A stretch of 64,000 nucleotides of DNA from Typha latifolia. Taxonomy: Eukaryota; Streptophyta; Magnoliopsida; Poales; Typhaceae. The stretch spans positions 6,014,001 to 6,078,000 of the forward strand of contig CM034105.1 of the NCBI GenBank assembly GCA_019914945.1, read 5' to 3'. A model generated the notes under the pieces. The model was not told the DNA's origin, searched no databases, and saw only the letters and a program-made list of their open reading frames with translations. A program made the translations under genes and the position numbers. Positions 1-11,539 of this stretch are shown piece by piece (the first letter of the stretch is position 1; each line of letters opens with the position of its first letter).

Positions 1-1297
1 TGTTATACAGCTATTCAAAGAGAAGACAAGAGAGCGAAAGCTAGAAAGGTGGTGTATGGATATTTGACTTAAAGTTTCATTTCTCTGTGGTTGCCCGATG
101 CTTAAAATATTATTTGACTTAAAGTTGTGAGGTAAATTTGTTTTGGTCAGTAGCTTTGTTTGTTGAAATGTTTGTATTAGTTGCTGTTAAAAAATGTTTA
201 TGTGTGTGGTTGTCTAGTTGTTTTGATGTCTCTTGTAGTTTGGTTGTTTTGTTTGATTAAAAATGCAGGATGTAACTATGTCTGCAAGTTAATACTGTCT
301 AGAAATACTATGGGGCTTTTTTTGGTTTTTTTTGCAAGGAGTTGTTATAGAATTTTTTTTTTCTTTTGTAACTGTGAAATTATAGATCTTAGACTTGCGT
401 TGCAAGTTGGGGTAATTAAGTTTCTGAATGTAATTGGGCAAATGCCTTTTTGTATAAAAGAAAAAAAAACTAGTACTTATGTATGATTATGAGCTTCTGC
501 ATGAAAGTTATGAATTATTTCCTTTATGTGGTGGATATATATCTCAATCAATCAATTGATTACTTACTTCCATATGAATAATTCACCAATGGGATATATA
601 CTACTCCTTGTGGTAGTTATTGTTTTAGCAATCATAATCTATTTTGAATCTTCTTTGTCAATTGGCACAGTTGCTCTCCACATAATTACTATGGTTTTAT
701 CATTTTTTGAGTCCTTTTCCATACTATGGAAGCATTAGCTACACAACCAACTAATGTTCTATTTTGACAAAATAAGTTGGTAGAATATTATTTGATTGAG
801 ACTTTAAAACAAATCAATAATGAAGGTCTATAAGTTTGCATATATTTTTAATCCAAATTAGCCTTAGCATATCGGACAGCCTTATTAATTTATAAATAAA
901 ATGGGTAGGAATAATAATGATGCACATTAATTATATATTCATAATAGTTCAAAATATCTTCTCCAAAATAAGAAATTTTGTATTTGTTATTAGCATGTTG
1001 GTGCTCATTGGTGTCACAATAAGTCTATCATAACCAGTCAATAATTCCATTATATTAATATATGACTCCATAATGCCCCAATTCTTAATTATTGGTAACA
1101 AAATCTATAAACATATATACAAGTTCTACTTAATCTTCATATATATAATTTTTTTTTAAATAATATAAATATGATGAAAACATGAACAATCTAATCTTTT
1201 GAAGTAGTGCAATTATTTATCTATTATTAGATAAAGTAATAATAGTTTTGTAAAGTCGTTGAAACTATTATAATCAAATCAAAATAATGCGTTAATA
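1..1297. other. AT-rich intergenic DNA
   Basis: No gene is recognised here. The short open frames at 181-486 and 526-738 are AT-rich, hydrophobic by composition and resemble no family I know. The first of them would have to start at TTG. The left edge could be the 3' flank or an intron of a gene lying outside the window, but nothing here shows that. Confidence 0.5.
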
Positions 1298-1425
1298 GGT
1301 CCAACCACTAGCATAAGTGGTTAGATTCTACCTTTCTCTAACCAAGAGTTTAGAGTTCAAATCCATACATAGACAATCTAATTACTTATGTTAGTAGTTA
1401 GACTTTTTATATATGCTCTTAAAAA
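1298..1425 (+). repeat. SINE-like element with pol III A and B boxes
   Basis: An A-box-like sequence at 1309-1320 (TAGCATAAGTGG) fits the consensus TRGYNNARNNGG at every fixed position. A B-box-like sequence (AGTTCAAATCC) follows at 1354-1364 and departs from GGTTCGANTCC at two positions. The spacing of about 33 bases suits an internal tRNA-type promoter. No acceptor stem folds around it, so this is not an intact tRNA gene. An A-rich stretch follows near 1420. A tRNA-derived SINE is the best reading; chance similarity is possible. The outer limits are approximate. Confidence 0.4.
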
Positions 1426-2560
1426 ATAAATGAATAATTATATCTAGAACCTCATCTAAACTCTCTTATTTTTTTTGTTACACTTTGACCCACTTTTAAC
1501 TACATAAAACCTCCTAAATACTTCTCATAATTTAATTTTTCTAAAAAAGAACTTCTATTTCTCTAATATTTCTCTAAATTTTACTTTGAATAAGAATAAA
1601 GAAATAACAAAATTGAGGAGGATAGAAAATAATTAAAGGATTCATAAATAATATTACGCTCAAAATCACAATTAATACTCTGTAAACACATTTAATAAGA
1701 TATCATTTTATCCATCTTTTTTTTTCAAATTTGAAATATAAAGAACAGTAAGCTATTTCCAAAATCCAAATTACTGCAGCTTCAGATTTGTAAAACAAAA
1801 TAAAATCTACAAGGGGAGGCGCATTTCCCCTAACCTTTTTATTTATATATCAACAGCCCTATTTGCTACCATATTATATTTCCTAATTTGACATCACTCA
1901 TCATTTGATAGTACTAACAATAAGATAGAGTAAAACTATGAATACATCTTATTTTAGAGTTTTTGACCAACTTTGAATACATCTTAAATTTTATTTGTGT
2001 AAATAAATTATATCCCAAATTTAATATAAAAAAAAGTCTATTCTCATATAAAATACTAAACTATTAGCATTTTCTTAAGCAAAATGCTGATAATTTATTA
2101 AAAGAAAAAATATTGAATAATTCAATGCTTTATTAAATAATGATAATGCTGGAAAATTAAATATTTTACTATTAAAAATACTAAATGAGAAATATATAAG
2201 TAAAAATATTAAAAAAAGATTTGTTACGACATAACTTTGTGCTTAATTATAAATATTAGTTATAAAATATATTACTGTGAAGATATGAAAATATTTTATC
2301 AACACTCTTCAAAATTTTACTTCCAAAAAGCTGTGGCTCTCCCAAATTTTACTTCTAACTTATTTTTTAATTTTTTTTCTAGATAAGTTCTTCCAAAAAT
2401 TTTCAGTAAATTCTATACGAGAAAATAAATTTTAAAAGAGACCTGGTTAAGTAAAAAAACTCTCTTATTTTTATAGCATGATGACTCCGAGAGTCTCTAC
2501 CAAAATTCTTTTTTTTTTAAATAAAAAAAAAAAGTTGCATCGGTTTTGGCACCCACTTTC
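1426..2560. other. AT-rich intergenic DNA
   Basis: Very AT-rich DNA with homopolymer runs. I see no coding frame, RNA gene or defined repeat. Confidence 0.5.
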
Positions 2561-2565
2561 TGCCA

Positions 2566-2760
2566 ACACGTCAACGTCTCCCTGCGGTGCACGACAAGAG
2601 ATCTAGCACCATTCGCTGCTTCACGTGCTTAGCTGGACAACGAGAAACGTGGCGCGATTTGACTGGTGCCAGATTAAAGACAAGATTCTGTACCTATGAG
2701 CTACGTGTCATTCAGCAGTTGGGTAACCGGAAAAGGCCACTAACCGACAGCTTGATTGGC
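2566..2760 (+). promoter_or_regulatory. Cluster of ACGT-core and DRE-like sites
   Basis: A GC-richer island in AT-rich DNA carries five ACGT cores: 2568-2571, 2574-2577, a palindromic G-box CACGTG at 2622-2627, AACGTGGC at 2646-2653, and ACGTGTC at 2703-2709. A DRE/CRT core ACCGAC lies at 2743-2748 and an inverted CCAAT (ATTGG) near 2755. ACGT cores are bound by plant bZIP and bHLH factors, and ACCGAC by DREB/CBF factors (established). Their density suggests a stress- or ABA-responsive module, which is inference. A CT microsatellite and TATA-like DNA follow. The nearest downstream gene begins 1.3 kb away, so the target is uncertain. Confidence 0.45.
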
Positions 2761-2763
2761 GTA

Positions 2764-2768
<5 letters not shown>

Positions 2769-2817
<49 letters not shown>
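2769..2817. repeat. (CT)n microsatellite
   Basis: An almost perfect CT dinucleotide tract of about 48 bases sits between the ACGT-core cluster and a TATA-like stretch at about 2822-2838. CT/GA tracts are common in plant core promoters and 5' UTRs. The tract generates spurious Ser-Leu open frames. Confidence 0.9.
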
Positions 2818-2820
<3 letters not shown>

Positions 2821-2838
2821 TTTTATATATATTTATAA

Positions 2839-3890
2839 TTTTTGTTGCTCCACAATCCTCGGCCACAATTCCTGGCTTCACTTATCGGCCACATGTGAAA
2901 AAGAGCTGCTAGTGAAACCTCTTTCTTTTCTTATTTCCTTTTATCCAATTGGAATTGGGATAAACATTTGACGGGGGGCTTTGGATGCCAAAAATGGAGA
3001 CCAAAAAGGTCCAACTTTGTAAATGGATAATCAAGTATACATAATATACATAGGTAAATTTGTTTCCTTTGATTTCACCTCTTGTTATTTTGTCTTCTCA
3101 AACAAAACAATTCATCCCTAACAAAATGATTCATCGTTACTTTGATTTCACTTCTTGTTATCGTATTAATGTGTCGTGTGTAACCATTTACAATAGATTA
3201 TATAGGTCGTGTTGCTTTACCTATTTAATGTGTCACATATAAGCTTATCTGCGGGCTTAACTTAATTGATTTAAAAAATAATATATTTTTTAATTTTATC
3301 ATTAAAGCAAAACGATATTTTGGTCCATAAATTTTATATATTATGTAATTCTCTCCGGAACTAATATTTTTTTTACTTTTTTAATTTTTTACTTTTTCAC
3401 ATCACATAAAAAATAATAATTACACAATCAAACATCACATTTTCTTAGTCTAATTTAAAATATTTAAATTAAGACTACAAAATAATGCCAACTAATCAAG
3501 TTCTTTAGAATATTAGGGTTAAGTAAATCTAGATTTCATGAATTATATACCTCCTTATTGGTTTTGAGAATGTTTAAACTTAATTAGGTGATAGTCATGC
3601 AACATAATTTCTAATAGAAAAATTTAGATTTTCTTTTTAAAGTGAGAGAAAGAAAGAACTCATATTTTTGAGGTATAATGTCCAAAGCAAGTCATGTCAT
3701 CTAAATTTTAGCATCGTCCTTTACATCAACGAAAAAAGAAAAGGAAAAGGGAAGATAGCATCATGCTCATCATCACCATGAGACATGACAGCCAAGTTTC
3801 ATCCATCATCATATGCCATCCCATCCCATTCCATTCCCTCGTATATGGAGAAATTTTACTTGTGAGAAAAAGGAAGCCCACAAGGCTAAC
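2839..3890. other. Intergenic DNA upstream of the DUF1685 gene
   Basis: AT-rich DNA without a recognisable gene. It is the distal upstream region of the gene that starts at 4019. Confidence 0.5.
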
Positions 3891-3898
3891 GCCTAACG

Positions 3899-3983
3899 TT
3901 ATATATATATGTATATATATGCAAAAGCCGCCACTCTACCCACCAAACCATTAGAGAGAGAGAGGAAGAGAGAGAGAGAGAGA

Positions 3984-4018
<35 letters not shown>
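3899..4018 (+). promoter_or_regulatory. TATA region and GA-repeat 5' leader of the DUF1685 gene
   Basis: A TATA-like tract at 3899-3920 lies about 100 bases before the start codon. A purine (GA)n tract at about 3955-4018, interrupted twice by GGAA, runs directly into the ATG at 4019. Transcription probably begins near 3930-3945, which makes the GA tract most of the 5' UTR; that is inference from spacing. GA tracts in leaders are common and bind BPC/GAGA-type factors. Confidence 0.6.
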
Positions 4019-4022
<4 letters not shown>

Positions 4023-5325
4023 GGAGCTACTACTCTGAAGCAGACTCCCATGTTCCCACCTCAAACTCTAACAGTAGCCCCTTCCTCCACGACAAGAATC
4101 CAATGAAGGATGATAGCAACGATCTCTTGGCCGCGGTGCAAGAGGAGGAGGGGGAGGAGATGGGTATGGATTGCAAAGTCGAGAGAGACGAGGGTTGGCC
4201 TCGGAAGGGCGGCGTCACCCTCGAGGGTTACGTGGACGGTGATGACGGCGGCGATGGTGGATCCGAGGGCAGTGTGGGGCGGACCAAGAGTCTCACGGAC
4301 GAGGACCTCGAGGAGCTCAAAGGTTGCCTCGACCTCGGATTCGGGTTCAGCTACGAGGAGATCCCCGAGCTGTGCAACACCCTCCCCGCCCTCGAGCTCT
4401 GCTACTCCATGAGCCAGAGATTCTTGGACGAGTCCGATGGCTCCGGCGAGGCCGCGGAGCAGATCAATTGGAGGATCTCGGGTCCTGGTAAGATCAGGTC
4501 TTCTTGTTCCTCGTCAAAATTTCTTTTTCGTCAAGTTTTGGTGGATATAATTTGGGATTTTAGCTAAAGTTCCATCTTTAAATGATACTAAACGGAGAAA
4601 GTTATTGTTTGGAATGGTTTCTGTTCAAATTCAAGTATTCTCCTACTGTTGTATTGATGGATCGTTTATCTATTGAGCAAAGTTTTGGTAAAAGCGTGAT
4701 CTTTTTCTTCTTTGCTGAGTGATTCATTTCTAGTGAATGTTTTTTTTTATGGTTGTCAGATAAGTATATGTTTCATTATTTAATCCTAGAGTTTTCTTTT
4801 TTTTCCCTGTGTTCAAGTTGTAAATTTTCGGGACTATTTGAATTAATTGATAAGTTGATGTGATGGGTTTGAAGGATAGTTCTCTGCTCTTTGGGATACT
4901 TGTTTGTTTGATTGCTTGTTGAAATATCGAAATTGATTTGATGAGTTATCTTGGCTTGCAAACTTACTTGTGCTGCTCATTGGGTTCGAAGAAGGTTGAA
5001 GGTTATGTAAGAAAAGAATTTGGATCACATTTTTCTTTGCATCCGGAATTAAGTTCAGTTTTGGACAAGAATTTCCACCTCTTCACTCTATACCATGCTT
5101 AAGATAGGTTGGTTTACTAGTAGATAGTTTGTCTTCTTATTCTTATATTCTTATCTTCAGACTTTTGATATAGCTGTTAGTAGCCAACATATCAAGCAAA
5201 AGATCTATAATTCCTTTCTAATCAAATATTCGTTGTAACTTACAGGTGATGATCCTGAGGAAGTTAAAGCCAGACTCAGATATTGGGCACAAACAGTGGC
5301 ATGTACTGTTAGACTATGCAACTAA
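4019..5325 (+). CDS. DUF1685 family protein, two exons, 182 aa
   Basis: A plant-specific protein of unknown biochemical function. Exon 1 is 4019-4487 and exon 2 is 5246-5325. The 758-base intron has a GTAAG donor and a TTACAG acceptor. The split codon restores glycine and the frame closes at 549 bases. Residues 1-90 are low-complexity and acidic, with Ser/Asn-rich and Asp/Gly-rich stretches. The conserved core lies at about residues 90-136 and carries the motif LTDEDLEELKGC, then an aromatic-Glu-Glu-Ile-Pro stretch and LPALELCYSMSQRF. The C-terminal DDPEEVKARL...WAQTVACTVRLC block comes from exon 2. This layout is characteristic of the DUF1685 family and the length is usual. No signal peptide or membrane segment is seen. 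Exon 1 is very GC-rich, the intron AT-rich. Confidence 0.9.
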
Positions 5326-5645
5326 AGGAGGTTGGATCCTTGGTTCCTCCATGAGAACGAGCTTCAATTCACAGGAATCTTTCTGCTAAGGCCTTATTTC
5401 TGAGGATGGATCCTCCAAGGATCCTTCCTGCTCGATGAAATTGGATGCTTGGATGTTTCGAGGTTTTTGCCGGATCCTAATGCCGGTGGTCGAAACAGAG
5501 GCACATCTCAAGAAGAGAAGGAGAAGGGAACGAGATGATCCAAGGTCTGAGATTAACTGAATAATATTCCTGACTAGCTTTACAGGAGCATAAATGTATT
5601 GTTTCAACTTTCAAGGTGAATCGAAATGAATACAAATAAAACCGG
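5326..5645 (+). terminator. 3' UTR and poly(A) signal of the DUF1685 gene
   Basis: Non-coding sequence follows the TAA at 5323-5325. A canonical AATAAA at 5635-5640, 310 bases after the stop, is the best cleavage signal candidate. Confidence 0.5.
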
Positions 5646-7349
5646 ATTTTCTATGTGTGATCTCTGTGTTAAACAAAAAGATTTGCCATGAGACTTGTTC
5701 TAACATTTGTTCTGTTCGTAAGTAAAATGTTTTGCATGTTTAACGAACAAAATTAATTGTTACTGAATAAATGGTTGTTTGAATTTGATGGGTAAGACAG
5801 CGAATTTGTTGACTTAACTCCAGATCAGATGCATTTCTTATCTCCTATAATTTGATTATGGCTTTTGATTCATAGCCTAAAACTGCAGTTTATGCTAGCT
5901 ATCCTGGAGTTCCAGTGTGCATATCCCTCTGCAGATGCCATTGCCCATCTGGACTGTCAAAGCTGGTGTATGTGCAAAGTTGATGCCAGAATGGATCTTG
6001 CTTGGCGAAATTTCAAACGTATAATGTCTGCTGTCCCTGCAATAACAAGGGATTGAGCAAAACTGATATCTTATTCAGATCTGGCACCATGTAGCATTGC
6101 TGACCTGTTGAATATGGGTGAAGAACTGAACAACTCCCTCCTTTGCCTTTTTATACATGAATTTATTTAAAGAATAGTAATCAGTTATTCTTGGGAATAT
6201 ACTGCATGCCATCAATGTATATCTAGTAGTGTCAATTGCTCTGAAGAAGCTACTGGCTTTCAGGACCACATACAATGTTGCAGCGAACACCAGTGTTGGA
6301 TTAGAAATGGCTCATTTTGCCTTGCGAGGCAAAAGTGGTGCAGAAACTAACCAGTTGTTTGTTTAATGATCGAATGAGAGACAGTGTTGTTCATGCTTCA
6401 TATAGCTTAGTAGCAGCACTATCATGTGTCAATGAACAATATTCTGGAGAGGATGCATTCGACTAACTCAATTAGACGCTGGATGCAGAATCTTAAGGTG
6501 ATTTGATGAGAAAATACAACATGGAAACCTTCTTGATTCAGTGGAAGAACATCTTATTCCTTGTATTTATTATTGTAATACAGAAGAAGTTTAGATGAGA
6601 CCAATTAAAATGGAAGAATGTCTTGTTGGTTTGTTCTTTGTTCTATCTTTTAGCATTTCAGTACTATATGCACAGTGGAAAGAAGCTGTGGTGCCCCAAA
6701 AGGATGCACTTACTCTTTTTGCTGCATAATACCACAATATGTCAAAATTTACTGGCTAGGCTTGCGGTGACTCGGATACAGTTGTAGAGTGGAGTTTCTG
6801 CAGGCCGAAGATTTAATATTAGAACATAGAAGATTAAGCTTAAGCCTTAAGAGAACATTATATATCATGCCTTTGCTTGTGACTAGATCCAAAGGAAAAG
6901 AAGATTCGAATTTCTGGAACAGAGGAGTGGCTAAATAACCAAAACCCAAACTTTGGCAATAATAAAACGTGTACGCAGCAACAACCAACAATCAAAAAGG
7001 CATTGGAGAAAGAATGAAGATAATACCAAAACCAAACATATAACCAGTAGGACATAAAGGGAAAATTGGGACAGTAAAATTTACAAGAGAAGACTTGACT
7101 GAACATTGTATTGAAGACAATCTTGATTTTTCTTCTCACAGCTGTGAGATTGCAGTGATTCACATTATACAAACCAATAAATATAATAAACCACTCTGTT
7201 CATAAGATTTCCTAAAAGAATAGTTGGCCCATTTTGGATTGGCTCAACAGTGACACTAATTTACAGTTTGTAAGAGCTCAAGACATTTATATTTATAATT
7301 GCATTTATATTGGTAGCTTTAGTTTGCCTGCATTATTCACATCAGATGG
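5646..7349. other. Intergenic DNA between the DUF1685 and PPR genes
   Basis: No gene is recognised. The right end, up to 7349, must hold the 3' UTR of the minus-strand PPR gene, but I could not choose a polyadenylation site. Short frames at 5865-6056 (+) and 6749-7172 (-) match no family I know and have no supporting context. Confidence 0.45.
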
Positions 7350-9647
7350 TCACAATTCATCTAAGACAGGGCTCACATCAGGTGAGTAGCCTTCATCTTT
7401 CATTAGCTCAAAGAGCTCTCCCAATCTTTGATAAATAGATGCAGCTTCTGGATGGGACATATCCCTTGCAACAAAAGTATATATGTCAGTCTTAATCTGA
7501 ATCCAACTCCATCCAGCATCTTTCTTGACTCCCATTTCATCCATCATCCTCCTCAACCTCTCCGCGTCTTCCCATTCTTCATGCATGGCATGCAAATTTG
7601 ACATGAGAACATAGCTAGCAGAGTCCTGTGTTGACAATTGCATTACTTTCTCCGCAGCAAGTTTTCCTATCTTGACATTTCGGTACAGCCTGCATGATCC
7701 TAACAATGTCTTCCATATCAAAATATCTGGCTCAAATGGCATATTATCGATAATGGTGAGCGCCTCTTCAAGTCTTCCAATTCGACCCATCAAGTCAATC
7801 ATACATGAATAATGAGAAGAAGATGGCACAATATCATACTGTTCTTTCATAAGTTTGAAGTATCTCTCTGCTTCATCCAGCAAACCCCCATGACTGCACC
7901 CAAACAGAATACCCACAAATGTGGAATGGTCTGGCATGCTGCCACTGGCCTCCATCTTGTGAAACACATCCAGTACCTTACTTGCATATCCATGATGTGC
8001 ATAACCATGAATCAGCGAATTCCATGATGTGATATCATGGGTGCACATGACATCAAATGCCAGCCTAGCATCTTTGATACACCCACACTTGGAATACATG
8101 TTAATCAATGAATTCCCTGTGCAAATATCAAGATCACACCCTAATTTTAGCGAAAGACAATGAAATTGCCTTCCCTGATCTAGCAAAGTAAGATTTGCAC
8201 AAGAACTCAAAGCACTCGACAATGCATACTCATTAGGTGTGTAACCCCTCATATGCATCTGGGAAAGAAAATTTATCGACCGTAAGTCAAAACCATTCTG
8301 GAAATAGCTGGATATAGCTGCACTCCAGCTGACAACATCCGGGTTTCCAATTTTCTGAAACACTCTCTCTAGTTCTTCAATTCTACTGCTTCTACCATAC
8401 ATGGTCAGTAAAGCATTCGACACTCGAATATCAAAATCCAAATTGTGCTTAATAGCTAAGCAATGCAGCTGTTGCCCAAACTCAATGAATTTAGTGGATA
8501 AACCACAAGCCCCTATAACAGTAGCAAAAGTGAACTCGTTAGGATTTACACCCTCGGAAACCATTTCATGAAATAGCTGCAGCGCATCATCCAGTTTTTC
8601 ATTTCTAATACAGGATGAGATCACTGAACTCCATGAAACCACATTCTTAGTTTCGAGTTTCTTGAACACCTCCTTAGCCAGGCCAAACTCCTGATTTCTT
8701 GAATATAAATCAATCAAGGCACTTGCAGAGAATACACTCTGAGCAATCATGGATTTGACCATGTAGCCATGTATCTGCTCACCTAGCTGTAGCCCGCATG
8801 CCATAAGAATACTAGTTATTGTATGTTCATTTGGTTCTGTTCCCCGTCTGATCATCTGATCAAACACACCGACAGCAGATTCAAACAAATTGTTGCGACA
8901 TAGTCCCGTTATCAACGAAGTGTAACTCACCAAGTCCATCTGCAGCATCCCATCAAAGACAAGTCTGGCCTTAGCCATCAACCCGCACTTAGAATAGAAG
9001 TCAATAAGACAATTCGCAGTCCGGCAATCTCCCTCAACCCCAGACCTCACAATTAGCGAATGCACCTGCTCTCCGAGGCAAATAGCAGACATGTCGGCAC
9101 AACAGATAAGTGCTGCATTCAAGGAAAAATCATTAGGCATAACACCAGAGTCAAGCATTTCGACAAACAGCGAGAACCCAATATCTGGATAGCCATTCCG
9201 GGCGCACCCAGATATCATCGACGTCCACGAGACGACATTTCTCCCTGGCATTTCATCAAACACCTTGAAAGCATCACTCATCCTATCAGATTTCATCAGC
9301 GCATCAATTAGCATGGATTCAAGAACAACCCCCGGTTCCACCCTATTGTCCTTCGTCTCGGCATAGCACTCCATGGCTTTCTTGAGGCTTCTTGACTCTA
9401 TCAAATTTCTAAGTCTCTGGGTGTATGAAAGTTTACTTGTCGAGCTGCTGATATCTTGGGAAGGTGGTCTTCGTAACAGTTGGGTTGGCTTAAAGAGGAC
9501 TTCAGGTCTGTTATCACCTGGGATGGAGCTCTTTGGTGGGAAAGATGAGGCATCCGAGGGGACAATAATGGTGGAATTCTTCCATTCAGAATGAAGATTG
9601 AAGGGGTTTAAGGGTTGGAGAAACGGAGAGGAAGTAACACCTATCAT
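7350..9647 (-). CDS. PLS-class pentatricopeptide repeat protein with E/E+ tail
   Basis: A 765-residue intronless reading frame for an organellar RNA-binding PPR protein. PLS-class members usually specify C-to-U editing sites or other RNA processing in mitochondria or plastids (family knowledge); the target RNA cannot be predicted here. Residues 1-75 are Ser/Pro-rich and poor in acids, compatible with an organelle targeting peptide. About five P-L-S triplets follow, each opening with a module like NVVSWTSMISG, DLVSYTSLITG, NVVSWSSVISS, DVVSWSAAISS or DITSWNSLIHG. The C-terminus has an E motif (PFEPDILIWKTLLGSCR) and an E+ motif ending GYSPDVSPVLDEL. There is no DYW deaminase domain, so editing would need a deaminase in trans. 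One long-type motif reads ILMACGLQLGEQIHG and is a few residues shorter than its sisters. The frame is otherwise intact and probably functional. Confidence 0.93.
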   Translation of the reverse strand: MIGVTSSPFLQPLNPFNLHSEWKNSTIIVPSDASSFPPKSSIPGDNRPEVLFKPTQLLRRPPSQDISSSTSKLSYTQRLRNLIESRSLKKAMECYAETKDNRVEPGVVLESMLIDALMKSDRMSDAFKVFDEMPGRNVVSWTSMISGCARNGYPDIGFSLFVEMLDSGVMPNDFSLNAALICCADMSAICLGEQVHSLIVRSGVEGDCRTANCLIDFYSKCGLMAKARLVFDGMLQMDLVSYTSLITGLCRNNLFESAVGVFDQMIRRGTEPNEHTITSILMACGLQLGEQIHGYMVKSMIAQSVFSASALIDLYSRNQEFGLAKEVFKKLETKNVVSWSSVISSCIRNEKLDDALQLFHEMVSEGVNPNEFTFATVIGACGLSTKFIEFGQQLHCLAIKHNLDFDIRVSNALLTMYGRSSRIEELERVFQKIGNPDVVSWSAAISSYFQNGFDLRSINFLSQMHMRGYTPNEYALSSALSSCANLTLLDQGRQFHCLSLKLGCDLDICTGNSLINMYSKCGCIKDARLAFDVMCTHDITSWNSLIHGYAHHGYASKVLDVFHKMEASGSMPDHSTFVGILFGCSHGGLLDEAERYFKLMKEQYDIVPSSSHYSCMIDLMGRIGRLEEALTIIDNMPFEPDILIWKTLLGSCRLYRNVKIGKLAAEKVMQLSTQDSASYVLMSNLHAMHEEWEDAERLRRMMDEMGVKKDAGWSWIQIKTDIYTFVARDMSHPEAASIYQRLGELFELMKDEGYSPDVSPVLDEL

Positions 9648-9725
9648 TCCTTTCTATTCCTATTTGGTTTGTGCACTCCAGGGATAATTTTGCTATTACT
9701 TGTGTGAGCCTAGTCTATTTCCGCA

Positions 9726-9762
<37 letters not shown>
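9726..9762. repeat. (AAT)n microsatellite
   Basis: About twelve AAT trinucleotides lie some 80 bases upstream of the PPR start codon, inside its presumed promoter or 5' UTR. Confidence 0.9.
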
Positions 9763-11539
9763 TACTCGTTAGTCAGTTTTAGTAATAGTAAATTTGGGCT
9801 CTTAAAATTAAATGCATTTATTTTTATTTATTTTTTGTTGAGATGCACACATTTTTATAATTAATATATATATAATAAGAGTAATATTTTGCTATTTTTT
9901 TTTAAACATATCTGAGTCTACTCACCAAACTTATAAACATTTCTATTAGACTACTTAAATTTTAGTCTACGTGAGTGGCCATGTAAGCATGCCTAGAAAA
10001 CTCTCTCTCAGAGAGAGCAATTTTGTTAAATAAAATTGTTAATTTAGACATCGATATATATATATATATCTACAAATAATCTTACGTGACATCCACATAG
10101 ACTAGTAGACACCTAGTCCCCTAAATAAGTTTATAACTCAGTTACTTAGATTTGTTAGTGTGAGACTTAAATTTAGTCAAAAACTCGGTATTTTATAACT
10201 CATTCCCTACTAATAATAATGAGAAAAATATAACTTACAACCATAGGGGGTTATGCGTAATTTTAGAGCTGTCACTTAACTCTCCTAAATCCTAATTTAG
10301 GGTTCTTTTATTTAATCAGTTTTACCTATAGATTAGTTTGCACAGAAGATAAATCCAGTTGTTGATGCACTTAAGTGTATAATTCAAAATTCAAAATAGG
10401 AAATCTTATAATTTAAAACTCAAATCACATCCAATTGTTTCTCAGTTCGAAGAGAATATCATATTTGATCTTATCAAACAATTACTTTTAATATTTGAAG
10501 GTTTCCTTATCTTAAACTAGAAGAGTCTGATTTACTAGTTTCTCTCAAATTTTACGAAGAGGGGAAGTAATTCTATAATTAAGGAACATGAAAGTCTATA
10601 GAATTACGACTCTCTTAAATATATTTTATTATCAAATAATCACTTATGTATATTGTGATCAAATATCGTATAAAATAAGTCACATGACAAGTTATGCACA
10701 AAATTTTTATCATAGAGAAAAGGTATGATAAAGTTATGTATATTTTATAAGCAAGATTTTTAATACACTTAACATACTTATTTATAATTGGAAACCAATA
10801 TAAATTCTTGCATAAACTTATTCAAAGTAATTATTATATTTTATAATCTAATAATATAAAATGAGTGACTTATAGATTTACCTAATTTACATTTAAGATG
10901 TGTGTATAAAGTTATCTTTAAAAAAATTTATGCACAAACCAAATGAGGCACATCAATCAAGTGCATGTTTGGTTGAAGAATAAGGAAACATATCTATGAA
11001 GTAAGGATTGATATGGACCTAAATTGTAGGAATTTACTATAATCGTAGTTTTTAAGAAAATAACTAGAAAATATTCATTTCCTATAAGGAATGGAATCAA
11101 ATCTGAGATTGATACAAGGGTTTGATTGGAAAGTGTTTTTAGTTTGTTTCTTATTTTGTTTGAGTAACCTTGGTACTCTTATTTTCATTTCCTATAAATA
11201 AAGTCCTATAACTTGGAACCCTAAGCATGGAAGAATGATTATTGAATAGTAGTATTATTTCTTAGCAATCTCTCTCTACTTCTCTCAACCCCTCTTAATC
11301 CTAGCCTCCACTTTTACTCTACATCAACCCTAGCCAATCGTACCTCCTTTTAAGTCAGGAAATTAGGTTAATAAGCAGGGCAGGCTATTTCATATATTAG
11401 GAATGTAAATAGAATAGCTATCAAACTAGAAAAATAAGTAAGAAAAATGAAGCTTGAAAGCATGTAGTTGTTTCAATAATATATTCCCCTTTGATAAGGT
11501 ATTCCATCCTTCAAAGTCGACTCTATTAAGAAGTTTGCT
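9763..11539. other. AT-rich intergenic DNA, probable decayed LTR at right
   Basis: No coding sequence is seen. Two short inverted repeats occur at about 10003-10047: CTCTCTC facing GAGAGAG, and CAATTTTGTT facing AATAAAATTG. From about 10960 to 11360 the sequence resembles the R/U5 part of an LTR: TATAAATAAAG, then a CT-rich stretch with 'ctctctctacttctctc'. This is a weak call. Confidence 0.35.

Noticed and set aside
181..738. Two small open frames at the left edge
   Set aside because: They are AT-rich, hydrophobic by composition, without homology I recognise or promoter context. The first uses a TTG start.
1300..1375. Complete tRNA gene
   Set aside because: A and B boxes exist but no acceptor or anticodon stem can be paired, so only a SINE-like call is made.
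9060..9594. Plus-strand frames opposite the PPR gene
   Set aside because: They are antisense shadows of the intact PPR reading frame.
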